This document shows positions 1-5,858 of a DNA stretch of 9,066 nt, in pieces. Every line of letters starts with the position of its first letter. Position 1 is the stretch's first letter. The position numbers were made by a program, and so were the translations under genes. The stretch covers positions 1 through 9,066 of the forward strand of contig JAQVRG010000044.1 of assembly GCA_028701165.1 (NCBI GenBank). Direction: 5' to 3'. The notes beneath the pieces were generated by a model. That model worked only from the letters and a program-made list of their open reading frames with translations, was not told where the DNA came from and did no database searches. The stretch is from Eubacteriales bacterium. Lineage in GTDB: Bacteria > Bacillota > Clostridia > Christensenellales > CAG-138.

Positions 1-998
1 GCAATGCCCTCCGCCGCCGCAAGCGCAAGCTCTTGGTTGCGTCCGCCAAGCCCGTTGCCGGTCAGCTTTACGACGGTCTCCCCGCCGACGATGAACGCAA
101 GCGGCGTTTCCGTTCCCGCGTGAAAGCGCGCCACAGACGCAAGAGAGCGCCCCGCTTCCCGGGCGATACAATCCATGGAAGCCGTGAGCACCGTGGGCGC
201 GTAGCCCAGCGTTTCGCAAACCTCCGCCGCCTTTTTGCATAGCTGCCGGACGCTACCCGTGATGACGGTTTCCGTGTTCGTAAGCGTCTTGGGCGTTTCC
301 TGCTCCAAGGCGCGCAGGGCTTCGCTTGAAAAGCGCAGCGCGTACTTTTCTCGGATGGCAAGCGCTTGGGCGCAGGTGGAAGCGTCCGCGACGGCGGGAC
401 CCGAGGCGATCATATCGAGCGGATCGCCCAAAATATCCGAAAGCACGACGGAAAACAGCCGCGCCGGCATACAGTGCGAAGCAAACCTCCCGCCCTTGAC
501 GCGGGAAAGGCGCTTGCGCACCGTATTCATCTCCACAATATCCGCGCCGCAGCCGAGCATTTGCTTGGTAATATCCTGTAGCTCCTCCTCGGATATGACG
601 GGGGATTCAAACAAGGCCGAGCCGCCGCCCGAAAGCAAAAACAGCACCGTGTCCGTTTCGCGCAAGCTCTCGGTCAATGCAAGCGCCTCCTGCGTGGCCG
701 CAAAGGAGTTCGCGTCCGGGATGGGATGCCCCGCCTCGCGTATGCGCAAAGCCCCGATCTCACCCTTGGCGTGGCCGTATTTGGTGATGACGACGCCGTC
801 CTCGATCCTTCCGTCCAGCGCGGCGTACGCCGCTTGCGCCATCTGCCACGCGGCTTTGCCCGCGGCGACGAGAAATACCCGTCCCGTAAAGACTTTGCCC
901 TCCAGCGCGCGCGCCACGGCGGCGTCGGGCAGGGCGGAACGAATCACCGCGTCGATGATCGTTTGCGCGTCTTTTCGCATCGCGTCTTTTTCCTTCAC
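1..998 (-). CDS. Glycerate 2-kinase (DUF4147/MOFRL family), 3' end outside window
   Basis: Likely phosphorylates D-glycerate with ATP in the cytosol, feeding 2-phosphoglycerate to glycolysis. The visible 332 residues show hallmarks of the GckA/TtuD family: VAAGKAAWQMA with the conserved lysine (K48), GHPIPD (90-95), the glycine-rich SGGGSALF loop (123-130), LSDILGDPLDMIASGP, and GGETVVKLTGNGLGGRNQEL near the edge (R320 in GGRNQE). That last motif begins the C-terminal MOFRL part. The family is usually 410-450 residues, so about 80-120 residues are missing at the window edge. I chose the GTG at 998: AAGGAGAGG (1014-1006) ends 7 nt before it. The ATG at 980 is an alternative six codons inside. 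The gene starts 2 nt after the stop of the cysteine-rich gene, so it should be cotranscribed and coupled to it. Family is certain; the exact substrate is inferred. Confidence 0.93.
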   Translation of the reverse strand, partial: MKEKDAMRKDAQTIIDAVIRSALPDAAVARALEGKVFTGRVFLVAAGKAAWQMAQAAYAALDGRIEDGVVITKYGHAKGEIGALRIREAGHPIPDANSFAATQEALALTESLRETDTVLFLLSGGGSALFESPVISEEELQDITKQMLGCGADIVEMNTVRKRLSRVKGGRFASHCMPARLFSVVLSDILGDPLDMIASGPAVADASTCAQALAIREKYALRFSSEALRALEQETPKTLTNTETVITGSVRQLCKKAAEVCETLGYAPTVLTASMDCIAREAGRSLASVARFHAGTETPLAFIVGGETVVKLTGNGLGGRNQELALAAAEGI

Positions 999-1000
999 TG

Positions 1001-1402
1001 CTATTCCTCTCCTTCGATCAAGCTAGTATAGATACAGGGCGATCCCTTTTTCATGCCGCATTCGTCGCAGTTGGTCGCGTTGCAGCGCGCGCGCATACAG
1101 TCATAGCACAGCGCGCAGCCGGGGATGTAGCAGCTCGAGGAAACATAGAGATTGGCGATCTCGGGGTGCGGCCAAACCATATCGCACCCACAAGCCGCGC
1201 AATGCAGCTCCGACGCTTGCTCCTCCGGCGGGTTGATGGTATCGTCGGCTGCAATGTACCACCAATCGATCATACGGCGCGCCTGCATCGCCGCAAGCCC
1301 CGCCGCCTCGATTTGCTCCGCAGTCGCGTTCTTGGGGCAGGAAAAAAGGAATTCCTTCTCCTCGCCGGACGCGGTTTTGATATAGCCTACATAGTCTCGC
1401 AT
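1001..1402 (-). CDS. Cysteine-rich protein of unknown function (133 aa)
   Basis: I do not recognise this family. The protein is soluble, with no signal peptide or membrane helix. The N-terminal part (about 1-65) starts MRDYVGYIKTASGEEKEF and contains MIDWWYIAADD. The C-terminal half holds nearly all of the 12 cysteines: C22, then C68, C71, C73, C91, C96, C99, C102, C107, C112, C115 and C123. Pairs such as CAAC, CALC and CDEC suggest at least two zinc-ribbon or zinc-knuckle sites; an iron-sulfur site is less likely but possible. The ATG at 1402 is preferred because GGGGAG (1415-1410) lies 7 nt upstream. A longer reading from 1456 would run back into the reductase gene and adds only an arginine-rich tail. 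It lies 19 nt after the reductase and 2 nt before the glycerate kinase, so it is an operon member. A metal-binding or accessory role is inference only. Confidence 0.8.
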   Translation of the reverse strand: MRDYVGYIKTASGEEKEFLFSCPKNATAEQIEAAGLAAMQARRMIDWWYIAADDTINPPEEQASELHCAACGCDMVWPHPEIANLYVSSSCYIPGCALCYDCMRARCNATNCDECGMKKGSPCIYTSLIEGEE

Positions 1403-1421
1403 GTCTTTTCTCCCCGCGCGC

Positions 1422-2420
1422 TTACGCCTCCGCACAGCAGCCGTCGATGGCGGCAAGCTCCTGTGCGCTGAATGGCTTTTCGGTCAGTATGCCCAAATTT
1501 TCCTTGATCTGCAAGGGCTTTGACGCACCGATCAGCACGCTCGTCACCACGCCGTCGCGCAAAACCCAGCGAAGCGCCATCTGTGCAAGCGTTTCCCCGC
1601 GCGAAAGCGCAAGGTCGTTGAGCGCAAGGATACGGCGCAGCGTTTCCGGCGTTAGGCTTGCGGGCTTGAGATACCGCCCGTCGCGCGCCATGCGGCTGTC
1701 CGCCGGAACGCCGTGCAGATACTTGTCCGTAAGCAGCCCCTGCGCAAGCGGGCTAAAGGCAATGACGCCCTTCCCCGCCGTCTGCGCCGCGCGCTTGAGC
1801 CCGTTTTGCTCGACCCTCCGATCCAGTATAGAATACCGGCATTGGTTGATGATGAAGGGGCAGCGCAGCGCGTCCAATATGGCGGCGGCGCGCAGCATGG
1901 TTTCGCCATCGTAATTGGATAGGCCGATATAGAGCGCCTTCCCCTGCCGCACAATATCCGATAACGCAAGCATGGTTTCCTCCAGCGGCGTGTCCGGATC
2001 GGGTCTGTGGTGATAGAAAATATCCACATAGTCTACGCCAAGGCGGCACAGACTTTGGTCAAGGCTCGCGATGAGATACTTGCGACTGCCGTGGTCGCCA
2101 TACGGCCCCGGCCACATATCGTAGCCCGCCTTGGTGGAAAGCAGCAGCTCGTCCCGATAGGCGCGCAGCTCCTCCCGAAGGATGCGCCCCAGCGTCGCTT
2201 CCGCCGCACCGTAGGGCGGACCGTAGTTGTTGGCGAGGTCAAAATGTGTGATCCCGTAATCAAACGCCGTAAAGCAAAGCGCGCGCGCGTTGGAAAAATC
2301 GTCGTCCGCGCCGAAGCCGTGCCAAAAGCCAAGCGATACAAGCGGCAGCTTCAAACCGCTTTGCCCGCAGCGCGCGTAGCGCATAGCTTGATACCTTGCA
2401 GCGTCAGCCGTATACTCCAT
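1422..2420 (-). CDS. yghZ: Aldo/keto reductase, YghZ (L-glyceraldehyde 3-phosphate reductase) type
   Basis: NADPH-dependent cytosolic reductase of the AKR14 (YghZ/Gpr) group. E. coli YghZ reduces L-glyceraldehyde 3-phosphate and also methylglyoxal. The 332 residues align along the whole E. coli protein from memory: the N-terminal MRYARCGQSGLKLP, HFDLANNYGPPYGAAE, STKAGYDMWPGPYG, GSRKYLIASLDQSL, GLSNYDGET, FSPLAQGLLTDKYL, and the cofactor-binding SVLIGASKPLQIKENL near the end. The catalytic tetrad is intact: D61, Y66, K97 and H138 (in FYHHR). The GPYG insertion after the catalytic lysine and the longer N-terminus separate this group from generic aldo/keto reductases. The start at 2420 has AGGAGG 5 nt upstream. 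It begins 9 nt after aroQ ends and is followed after 19 nt by the cysteine-rich gene. With glycerate kinase in the same operon, a role in three-carbon aldehyde or glycerate metabolism is plausible but unproven. Confidence 0.93.
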   Translation of the reverse strand: MEYTADAARYQAMRYARCGQSGLKLPLVSLGFWHGFGADDDFSNARALCFTAFDYGITHFDLANNYGPPYGAAEATLGRILREELRAYRDELLLSTKAGYDMWPGPYGDHGSRKYLIASLDQSLCRLGVDYVDIFYHHRPDPDTPLEETMLALSDIVRQGKALYIGLSNYDGETMLRAAAILDALRCPFIINQCRYSILDRRVEQNGLKRAAQTAGKGVIAFSPLAQGLLTDKYLHGVPADSRMARDGRYLKPASLTPETLRRILALNDLALSRGETLAQMALRWVLRDGVVTSVLIGASKPLQIKENLGILTEKPFSAQELAAIDGCCAEA

Positions 2421-2429
2421 GCGCGCCTC

Positions 2430-2861
2430 CTATGATTTTTGCGCCAGATACTCCAGCGCCTCCTTGTAGCCTGCAAACCCCTTACCGGTGATGGTTTTTT
2501 CACACGCCATGCCCGCGTAGGACACCTGCCGAAACGCTTCGCGCGTCTCCACGGCGGAAAGGTGCACCTCCACGGCGGGCAGCGCCACAGCCTTGAGCGC
2601 GTCCAGTATCGCGACGCTCGTGTGCGTATAGGCCGCGGGGTTGATAACGATGCCGTCCATCCTCCCATATGCCTGTTGTATGGCGGTCACCAGCGCGCCC
2701 TCGCTGTTGGATTGCACGCACTCCACCTGAACGCCAAGCGCGTCGGCGGCGCTTTGGATGTAAGCAAGCAGCGCTTCGTAGGTTTCCCGCCCGTAGATCG
2801 CGGGCTCCCGAATGCCCAGCATGTTGATGTTGGGGCCGTTGAGAACCAAGATGCTTCGCAA
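2430..2861 (-). CDS. aroQ: Type II 3-dehydroquinate dehydratase (AroQ)
   Basis: Dehydrates 3-dehydroquinate to 3-dehydroshikimate, step three of the shikimate pathway; type II enzymes form dodecamers. The 143 residues match the family length. Numbered from the TTG start, the visible motifs are ILVLNGPNINMLGIREPAIY with R18 and the catalytic tyrosine Y23, QSNSEGALV, INPAAYTHTSVAILDAL with N74, and VEVHLSAVETREAFR with E98, the catalytic histidine H100 and R107. All active-site residues appear intact. I chose TTG at 2861 because AAGGAG (2875-2870) lies 8 nt upstream; the GTG at 2870 would directly touch that site and adds three residues. The cyclase stop codon overlaps this binding site (TAAGGAG), which suggests translational coupling. 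No other shikimate gene is in the window, so it sits apart from the rest of its pathway or serves quinate/shikimate use; which one cannot be told here. Confidence 0.95.
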   Translation of the reverse strand: MRSILVLNGPNINMLGIREPAIYGRETYEALLAYIQSAADALGVQVECVQSNSEGALVTAIQQAYGRMDGIVINPAAYTHTSVAILDALKAVALPAVEVHLSAVETREAFRQVSYAGMACEKTITGKGFAGYKEALEYLAQKS

Positions 2862-2869
2862 AAATACCA

Positions 2870-2875
2870 CTCCTT
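2870..2875 (-). promoter_or_regulatory. Ribosome binding site of aroQ, overlapping the upstream stop codon
   Basis: AAGGAG reads on the minus strand from 2875 to 2870, 8 nt before TTG 2861. The TAA stop of the diguanylate cyclase (2876-2874) shares two bases with it, giving TAAGGAG. Ribosomes ending the cyclase therefore sit on the aroQ initiation site. It decides the TTG start over the GTG at 2870. Confidence 0.75.
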
Positions 2876-4007
2876 ACGATTTGTTTTTTGTCGTCCCAAG
2901 GCGCACCGCCTGAAAGGCGTTGCCCGTATAAACGGCGAAGCGGTTGCCGCCCGCCTGCTTGGCGCTATACATGGCGGCGTCCGCGTTGTGATAAAGATCG
3001 TCGTAGCTGTTCGCCATGCGTCCTGTGTAGGCGATCCCCGCGCTTGCGGACACCCCGATGGAAAGCTTGCCGTCGGTGATGCTTTGCTTGAGCCCGCGCA
3101 CAAGCTGCTCTACCTTATCCTCGATCCAGCGCCGATTGCTGATCTCGTGAAAGAACACGATAAACTCATCGCCGCCAAGGCGCGCCACATAATCCTCACG
3201 GCGCAAGACGCTCCGAAGCGTCGCCGAGATGTTCATCAGCAGCTTATCGCCGTAGGCGTGGCCAAGATTGTCGTTGACGGCTTTAAAATGGTCGATGTCT
3301 ATCAGCACTAGAGCGCACAGCTCATCCGTATCCTGCAAATACCCGCCGATGTCCCGCTCGGCGGCGCCGCGCGTATACAGCCGCGTAAGACCGTCCGTAT
3401 CCCGCTGCCGCTTGATGCGCGTTTGGTAGCGCAGCTCCCGCAGCCTGTCGGCGGTATTCCTGCGCGAGGTAAAGCAGCTAAGCGCGAATGCCGTCAAGCC
3501 GCTTGCACAGTCCAAAAGCGCGCCCGGGTGCCCCTTTGTGTAGACGGCGCTCGCGCAGTACAGCAGCGTAACGAAAGCCCAGAACAGAGTTAGACGCCCC
3601 GGCTTGTCCAGTATCAGCAGGGCGGACGCGACCATCACGATACAAGGTGCGACGGCGCTGCCGTCCTGATAGGCAAAAAAGCTTAGGTAGATCGCGATTA
3701 GAAACGTGATAAAAAACAGCGTGTAATAGATTTCTATGGGAAAATCCCGCTGTCCCCGCATAATCAGCACGCAAAGCACCCTGCCCAGCACGCATAGCGC
3801 GGAAAGAAAAATATAAGCCGCGCGTCCGGCGCGCAGCATAGGCAAAAAAAACGAGCACGCCGAAAGCAGCGCGCACACGATGGCGCCGAACAGGCACGAA
3901 GCGCTGCATTGCGTGCAGTTAATAACGTTCAGCTGCAACTTGAATTGCCTGAACATAAAGGGCGGCGTTCTACCGTATTGGAATTGCCGAAGAAGACGCA
4001 CAAGCAA
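2874..4007 (-). CDS. Membrane-bound diguanylate cyclase (six-helix sensor + GGDEF)
   Basis: Makes cyclic di-GMP from two GTP at the membrane. Numbered from TTG 4007 (377 aa), residues about 36-178 carry six predicted membrane helices (roughly 36-57, 64-83, 92-113, 118-133, 138-156, 163-178) of no recognised sensor family. A short linker then leads to the GGDEF domain at about 200-362. The domain looks active: DTDGLTRLYTRG, the metal site VLIDIDHFKAVNDNLGH (D237), and an intact RLGGDEF (G278-F282). RRED at 269-272 matches the RxxD inhibitory site five residues ahead of GGDEF, so product feedback inhibition is expected. The start is uncertain: TTG 4007, GTG 4001 (AAGG 7 nt upstream), ATG 3956, or an unusual AUC further upstream reported in the findings. 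It is the first gene of an operon running into aroQ. The sensed signal is unknown. Confidence 0.92.
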   Translation of the reverse strand: MLVRLLRQFQYGRTPPFMFRQFKLQLNVINCTQCSASCLFGAIVCALLSACSFFLPMLRAGRAAYIFLSALCVLGRVLCVLIMRGQRDFPIEIYYTLFFITFLIAIYLSFFAYQDGSAVAPCIVMVASALLILDKPGRLTLFWAFVTLLYCASAVYTKGHPGALLDCASGLTAFALSCFTSRRNTADRLRELRYQTRIKRQRDTDGLTRLYTRGAAERDIGGYLQDTDELCALVLIDIDHFKAVNDNLGHAYGDKLLMNISATLRSVLRREDYVARLGGDEFIVFFHEISNRRWIEDKVEQLVRGLKQSITDGKLSIGVSASAGIAYTGRMANSYDDLYHNADAAMYSAKQAGGNRFAVYTGNAFQAVRLGTTKNKS

Positions 4008-4062
4008 GCCTTCCCCGGAGCGTTCCCGCGTTTCGATGATTCCGGCTCCTTCCCATGCGCAG

Positions 4063-4098
4063 TCTATTTATTATACCGTATCCGTCGGGAAATTGCGA
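4063..4098 (-). promoter_or_regulatory. Probable promoter of the diguanylate cyclase-aroQ-reductase operon
   Basis: The minus strand has a perfect -10 hexamer TATAAT (4075-4070). At 17-nt spacing the -35 is TCGCAA (4098-4093), a poor match to TTGACA. Transcription would begin near 4063. It lies in the 119-bp gap between the XRE gene's stop (4127) and the cyclase start. A weak -35 suggests an activator or modest basal activity (inference). Confidence 0.5.
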
Positions 4099-4126
4099 GA
4101 GCCGCAATGGTATATCTATGGGGACG

Positions 4127-4732
4127 CTACCGGTAGCTTTCATCGTCAATATAACAATATCCGTATTCATGCTGCACGGCGGATGCCTTCGCGCTCGCCA
4201 ACGCGTTGTTCAATACCTCCATATTCGGGAGAATATCGTCGGAACAGATAAGATTGCCCAGCGCTTTTTCCATTTCATACACGTTTTTTATAAGCACAGC
4301 CTGCGTCACGCGCTCCTTAATGGGGGTGTGCAAATAGGCTAAAATCAGCTGCAATATCGCGTTGGGAGAGCTGCCGTGCTCCCCGTAGAACAGATACACC
4401 AAGGCGCGTTTGCTTGAAACGGGTATTTGGATTAAAATCGTTTGTAACGCCGCTTGGATCTTTTCTTCTTCGTCCGTGCTTTTGATCGCGTTCAATTCAT
4501 CCGGGAACATGTAGGAAAGATAGTATGGAAAAGGATTTGTTTGTAAGATGCGAAACCATTCAAGGCTTTGAAAAAAGGATGGCGAGCTAATCCCGCTCTC
4601 CCAGTTCTGTATGGTTTTTCTGGATACGCCCAGCTCTAACGCCATGTACTCCTGCGACCTTCGAGCCTTTATCCTCGCCTTCGCGTGAAAGCAGGCGAAT
4701 CGGCACGCCCGCCCGGATCTGGATTCTTTCAT
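4127..4732 (-). CDS. XRE-family helix-turn-helix transcriptional regulator
   Basis: DNA-binding regulator of 201 aa. A Cro/C1-type helix-turn-helix covers about residues 19-65: RIKARRSQEYMALELGVSRK followed by TIQNWESG, with helix 2 near 26-33 and the recognition helix near 37-45. Next comes SPSFFQSLEWFRIL and NPFPYYLSYMFPDEL, then a helical C-terminal part (about 85-180) with VYLFYGEHGSSPNAILQLI and HTPIKERVTQAVLI. From memory this layout is common in clostridial chromosomal and mobile-element regulators; no ligand domain or enzyme is visible. The ATG at 4732 has only a weak GGG-type binding site; no better start exists before the helix-turn-helix. It has its own promoter about 130 nt upstream, and there is no clear terminator between it and the cyclase, so readthrough into that operon is possible. 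Its targets are unknown; autoregulation and control of flanking operons are guesses. Confidence 0.88.
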   Translation of the reverse strand: MKESRSGRACRFACFHAKARIKARRSQEYMALELGVSRKTIQNWESGISSPSFFQSLEWFRILQTNPFPYYLSYMFPDELNAIKSTDEEEKIQAALQTILIQIPVSSKRALVYLFYGEHGSSPNAILQLILAYLHTPIKERVTQAVLIKNVYEMEKALGNLICSDDILPNMEVLNNALASAKASAVQHEYGYCYIDDESYR

Positions 4733-4759
4733 TTTTACCCATCAATCATCTTTCTGCGG

Positions 4760-4775
4760 ATTATGCAATTATGCA
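4760..4775. repeat. Two perfect 8-bp tandem repeats upstream of the XRE gene
   Basis: ATTATGCA occurs twice back to back in the transcribed leader of the XRE regulator, 28-43 bp before its start codon. XRE proteins often bind short repeated or inverted sites near their own gene, so this is a candidate operator. The repeat is short and AT-rich, so chance is a fair alternative. Confidence 0.3.
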
Positions 4776-4862
4776 AAATTGATTTCATGCCTTACGCTTT
4801 GCCGGGCTGCCTAAACCCATACGCGTCCTAATTTGCCACGTTAATATGCTAAACTGACGTAC

Positions 4863-4899
4863 TATATGAAATATACAACGTCTGCTTAGGGCTTGTCAA
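4863..4899 (-). promoter_or_regulatory. Strong sigma-70/sigma-A promoter of the XRE regulator gene
   Basis: A perfect -35 TTGACA (4899-4894), an 18-nt spacer and a -10 TATATT (4875-4870) read on the minus strand, with a start point expected near 4863. It lies 37 nt beyond the response regulator stop. The transcript would have a leader of about 130 nt before ATG 4732, long enough for regulation, though I recognise no riboswitch in it. Confidence 0.65.
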
Positions 4900-4935
4900 T
4901 ATAAATATTATGGCTGTAGGCTGCTCCGTGCCGGA

Positions 4936-5460
4936 TTAAAGACCGGCGTACTCCATTTCCGCTCTTCTTTTTTCCTCTGTGACTGCAAGAAAATGGATAA
5001 TGGTATCGCAAAGAAGTATCGGATCAATGGGCTTGACAAGGCGGGCGTTCATCCCCGCGCTCAAGATCGCATGCAGCATAACCGTCCCCGTGATGGAGGT
5101 TATGGCGATAATGGGCATGCTTTTCGCATCCGGCCTCGCAACCGCGCGTATTTTTCGAACGGCTTCAAGACCGTCCATCACCGGCATAATCACGTCGATA
5201 AGGATCGCGTCGTAGTAGAAGTGCGCCGTGTGCAAGAAGGCGCGCACCGCCTCCAAGCCGTTATTGACAATATCAACGTGGCAGCCGGCTGTTTCAAGTA
5301 TCTTTTTTGCAAGCAGGCTGTTGATCTTAATATCATCGACCAGTAAAATGCGCTTGCCTCGCAGCTTGTCCAAGCCGCCGTGCTGTGCGAAAAAATTCTG
5401 CTCCGCAATGCCCTGTAACGTCATACTCCCTGCACCGCGCGCCTTCCTTCCGAAAATCAT
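4936..5460 (-). CDS. Orphan single-domain response regulator (CheY-like receiver)
   Basis: A phosphorylatable receiver domain with no output domain, 174 aa. After an N-terminal extension of about 35 residues, the receiver (about 36-160) shows the acidic pair D42/D43 in RILLVDDIKINSLLAKKIL, the phospho-acceptor D89 in ILIDVIMPVMDG, T121 in PIIAITS and the invariant K143 in RLVKPID. All catalytic residues are present. The sequence style (LLAKKILE, NNGLEAV, MPVMDGLEAVRKIR, AGMNARLVKPIDP) is that of receivers attached to hybrid histidine kinases, so it may derive from one or work with one in trans; no kinase is in the window. ATG 5460 follows an in-frame stop, but its best binding site (AAGGAG, 5484-5479) is 18 nt away. 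ATG 5424, with GGGAG 1 nt upstream, is an alternative that keeps the whole domain. Partner and output are unknown. Confidence 0.88.
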   Translation of the reverse strand: MIFGRKARGAGSMTLQGIAEQNFFAQHGGLDKLRGKRILLVDDIKINSLLAKKILETAGCHVDIVNNGLEAVRAFLHTAHFYYDAILIDVIMPVMDGLEAVRKIRAVARPDAKSMPIIAITSITGTVMLHAILSAGMNARLVKPIDPILLCDTIIHFLAVTEEKRRAEMEYAGL

Positions 5461-5828
5461 GAGAAAAAGACGACGCTTCTCCTTACTTTATATTCTATTG
5501 TTTAGCATACATTTTTATAAGAAAACTTGGTTCCTGCCTATGCGCTGTAGAATTTGTGCGCGTTTTGATGATCGACTAAACTTCCTGACCCTATCAATAG
5601 TAGCTAAACCATGGCTAAATTGCAGCATGCGGCGGAAACCAATTCTATTTTTTGTTTGAGTGAAATATGCTTACCTATTATCCTTGAAAAATGCGCAGCT
5701 ATTTTCCCAAAGCAAAACTGCATGCAAACGAAACCCTTCGGCGCATCCCGCGCATCGCATCCTGCCCCGCCCGCAACGGCGTGTATATTGCGGAATCGAT
5801 TCTTTTTATGGTATAATGTGTTAGTATT
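5461..5828. other. Divergent intergenic region, 368 bp, no convincing gene
   Basis: This stretch separates the minus-strand response regulator from the plus-strand pilus-like operon and is visibly more AT-rich than the genes, especially up to about 5720. It holds the plus-strand promoter at 5788-5817. For the response regulator I see only a weak candidate (TTATAA-17-TAGAAT on the minus strand, near 5493-5521). A six-base direct repeat GCTAAA occurs at 5603-5608 and 5614-5619. Small open frames exist on both strands but lack binding sites and protein-like composition. No riboswitch or intrinsic terminator recognised. Confidence 0.6.
5788..5817 (+). promoter_or_regulatory. Extended -10 promoter of the pilus-like operon
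   Basis: TATAAT at 5812-5817 is preceded by TATGG, giving the Gram-positive extended -10 (TGnTATAAT). A partial -35, TTGCGG (5788-5793), sits at 18-nt spacing. Initiation near 5824 gives a leader of about 35 nt before the TTG start at 5859. It is the only clear promoter ahead of the six plus-strand genes. Confidence 0.65.
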
Positions 5829-5858
5829 TTGGCGGTGTATACCCATTTTGGAGGCTAC

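Noticed and set aside
235..1026. Plus-strand open frame of 263 codons opposite the glycerate kinase
   Set aside because: Serine/alanine-rich shadow in a GC-rich region; the opposite strand has unambiguous glycerate kinase motifs throughout.
2439..3311. Plus-strand open frame of 290 codons opposite aroQ and the cyclase
   Set aside because: It is antisense to conserved active-site motifs of both genes, and shows no family features of its own.
4785..4835. Partial likeness of the plus strand (CTTTGCC...CCTAAACCCA) to a c-di-GMP-I (GEMM) riboswitch core
   Set aside because: The GGACGCAAAGC element and the GNRA-receptor hairpin are absent, and no plus-strand gene follows within 1 kb. A covariance search (Infernal, RF01051) would settle it.
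4930..4947. Hairpin GCCGG/CCGGC around the response regulator stop codon as a terminator
   Set aside because: The stem is only 5 bp and no T-run follows on the minus strand.
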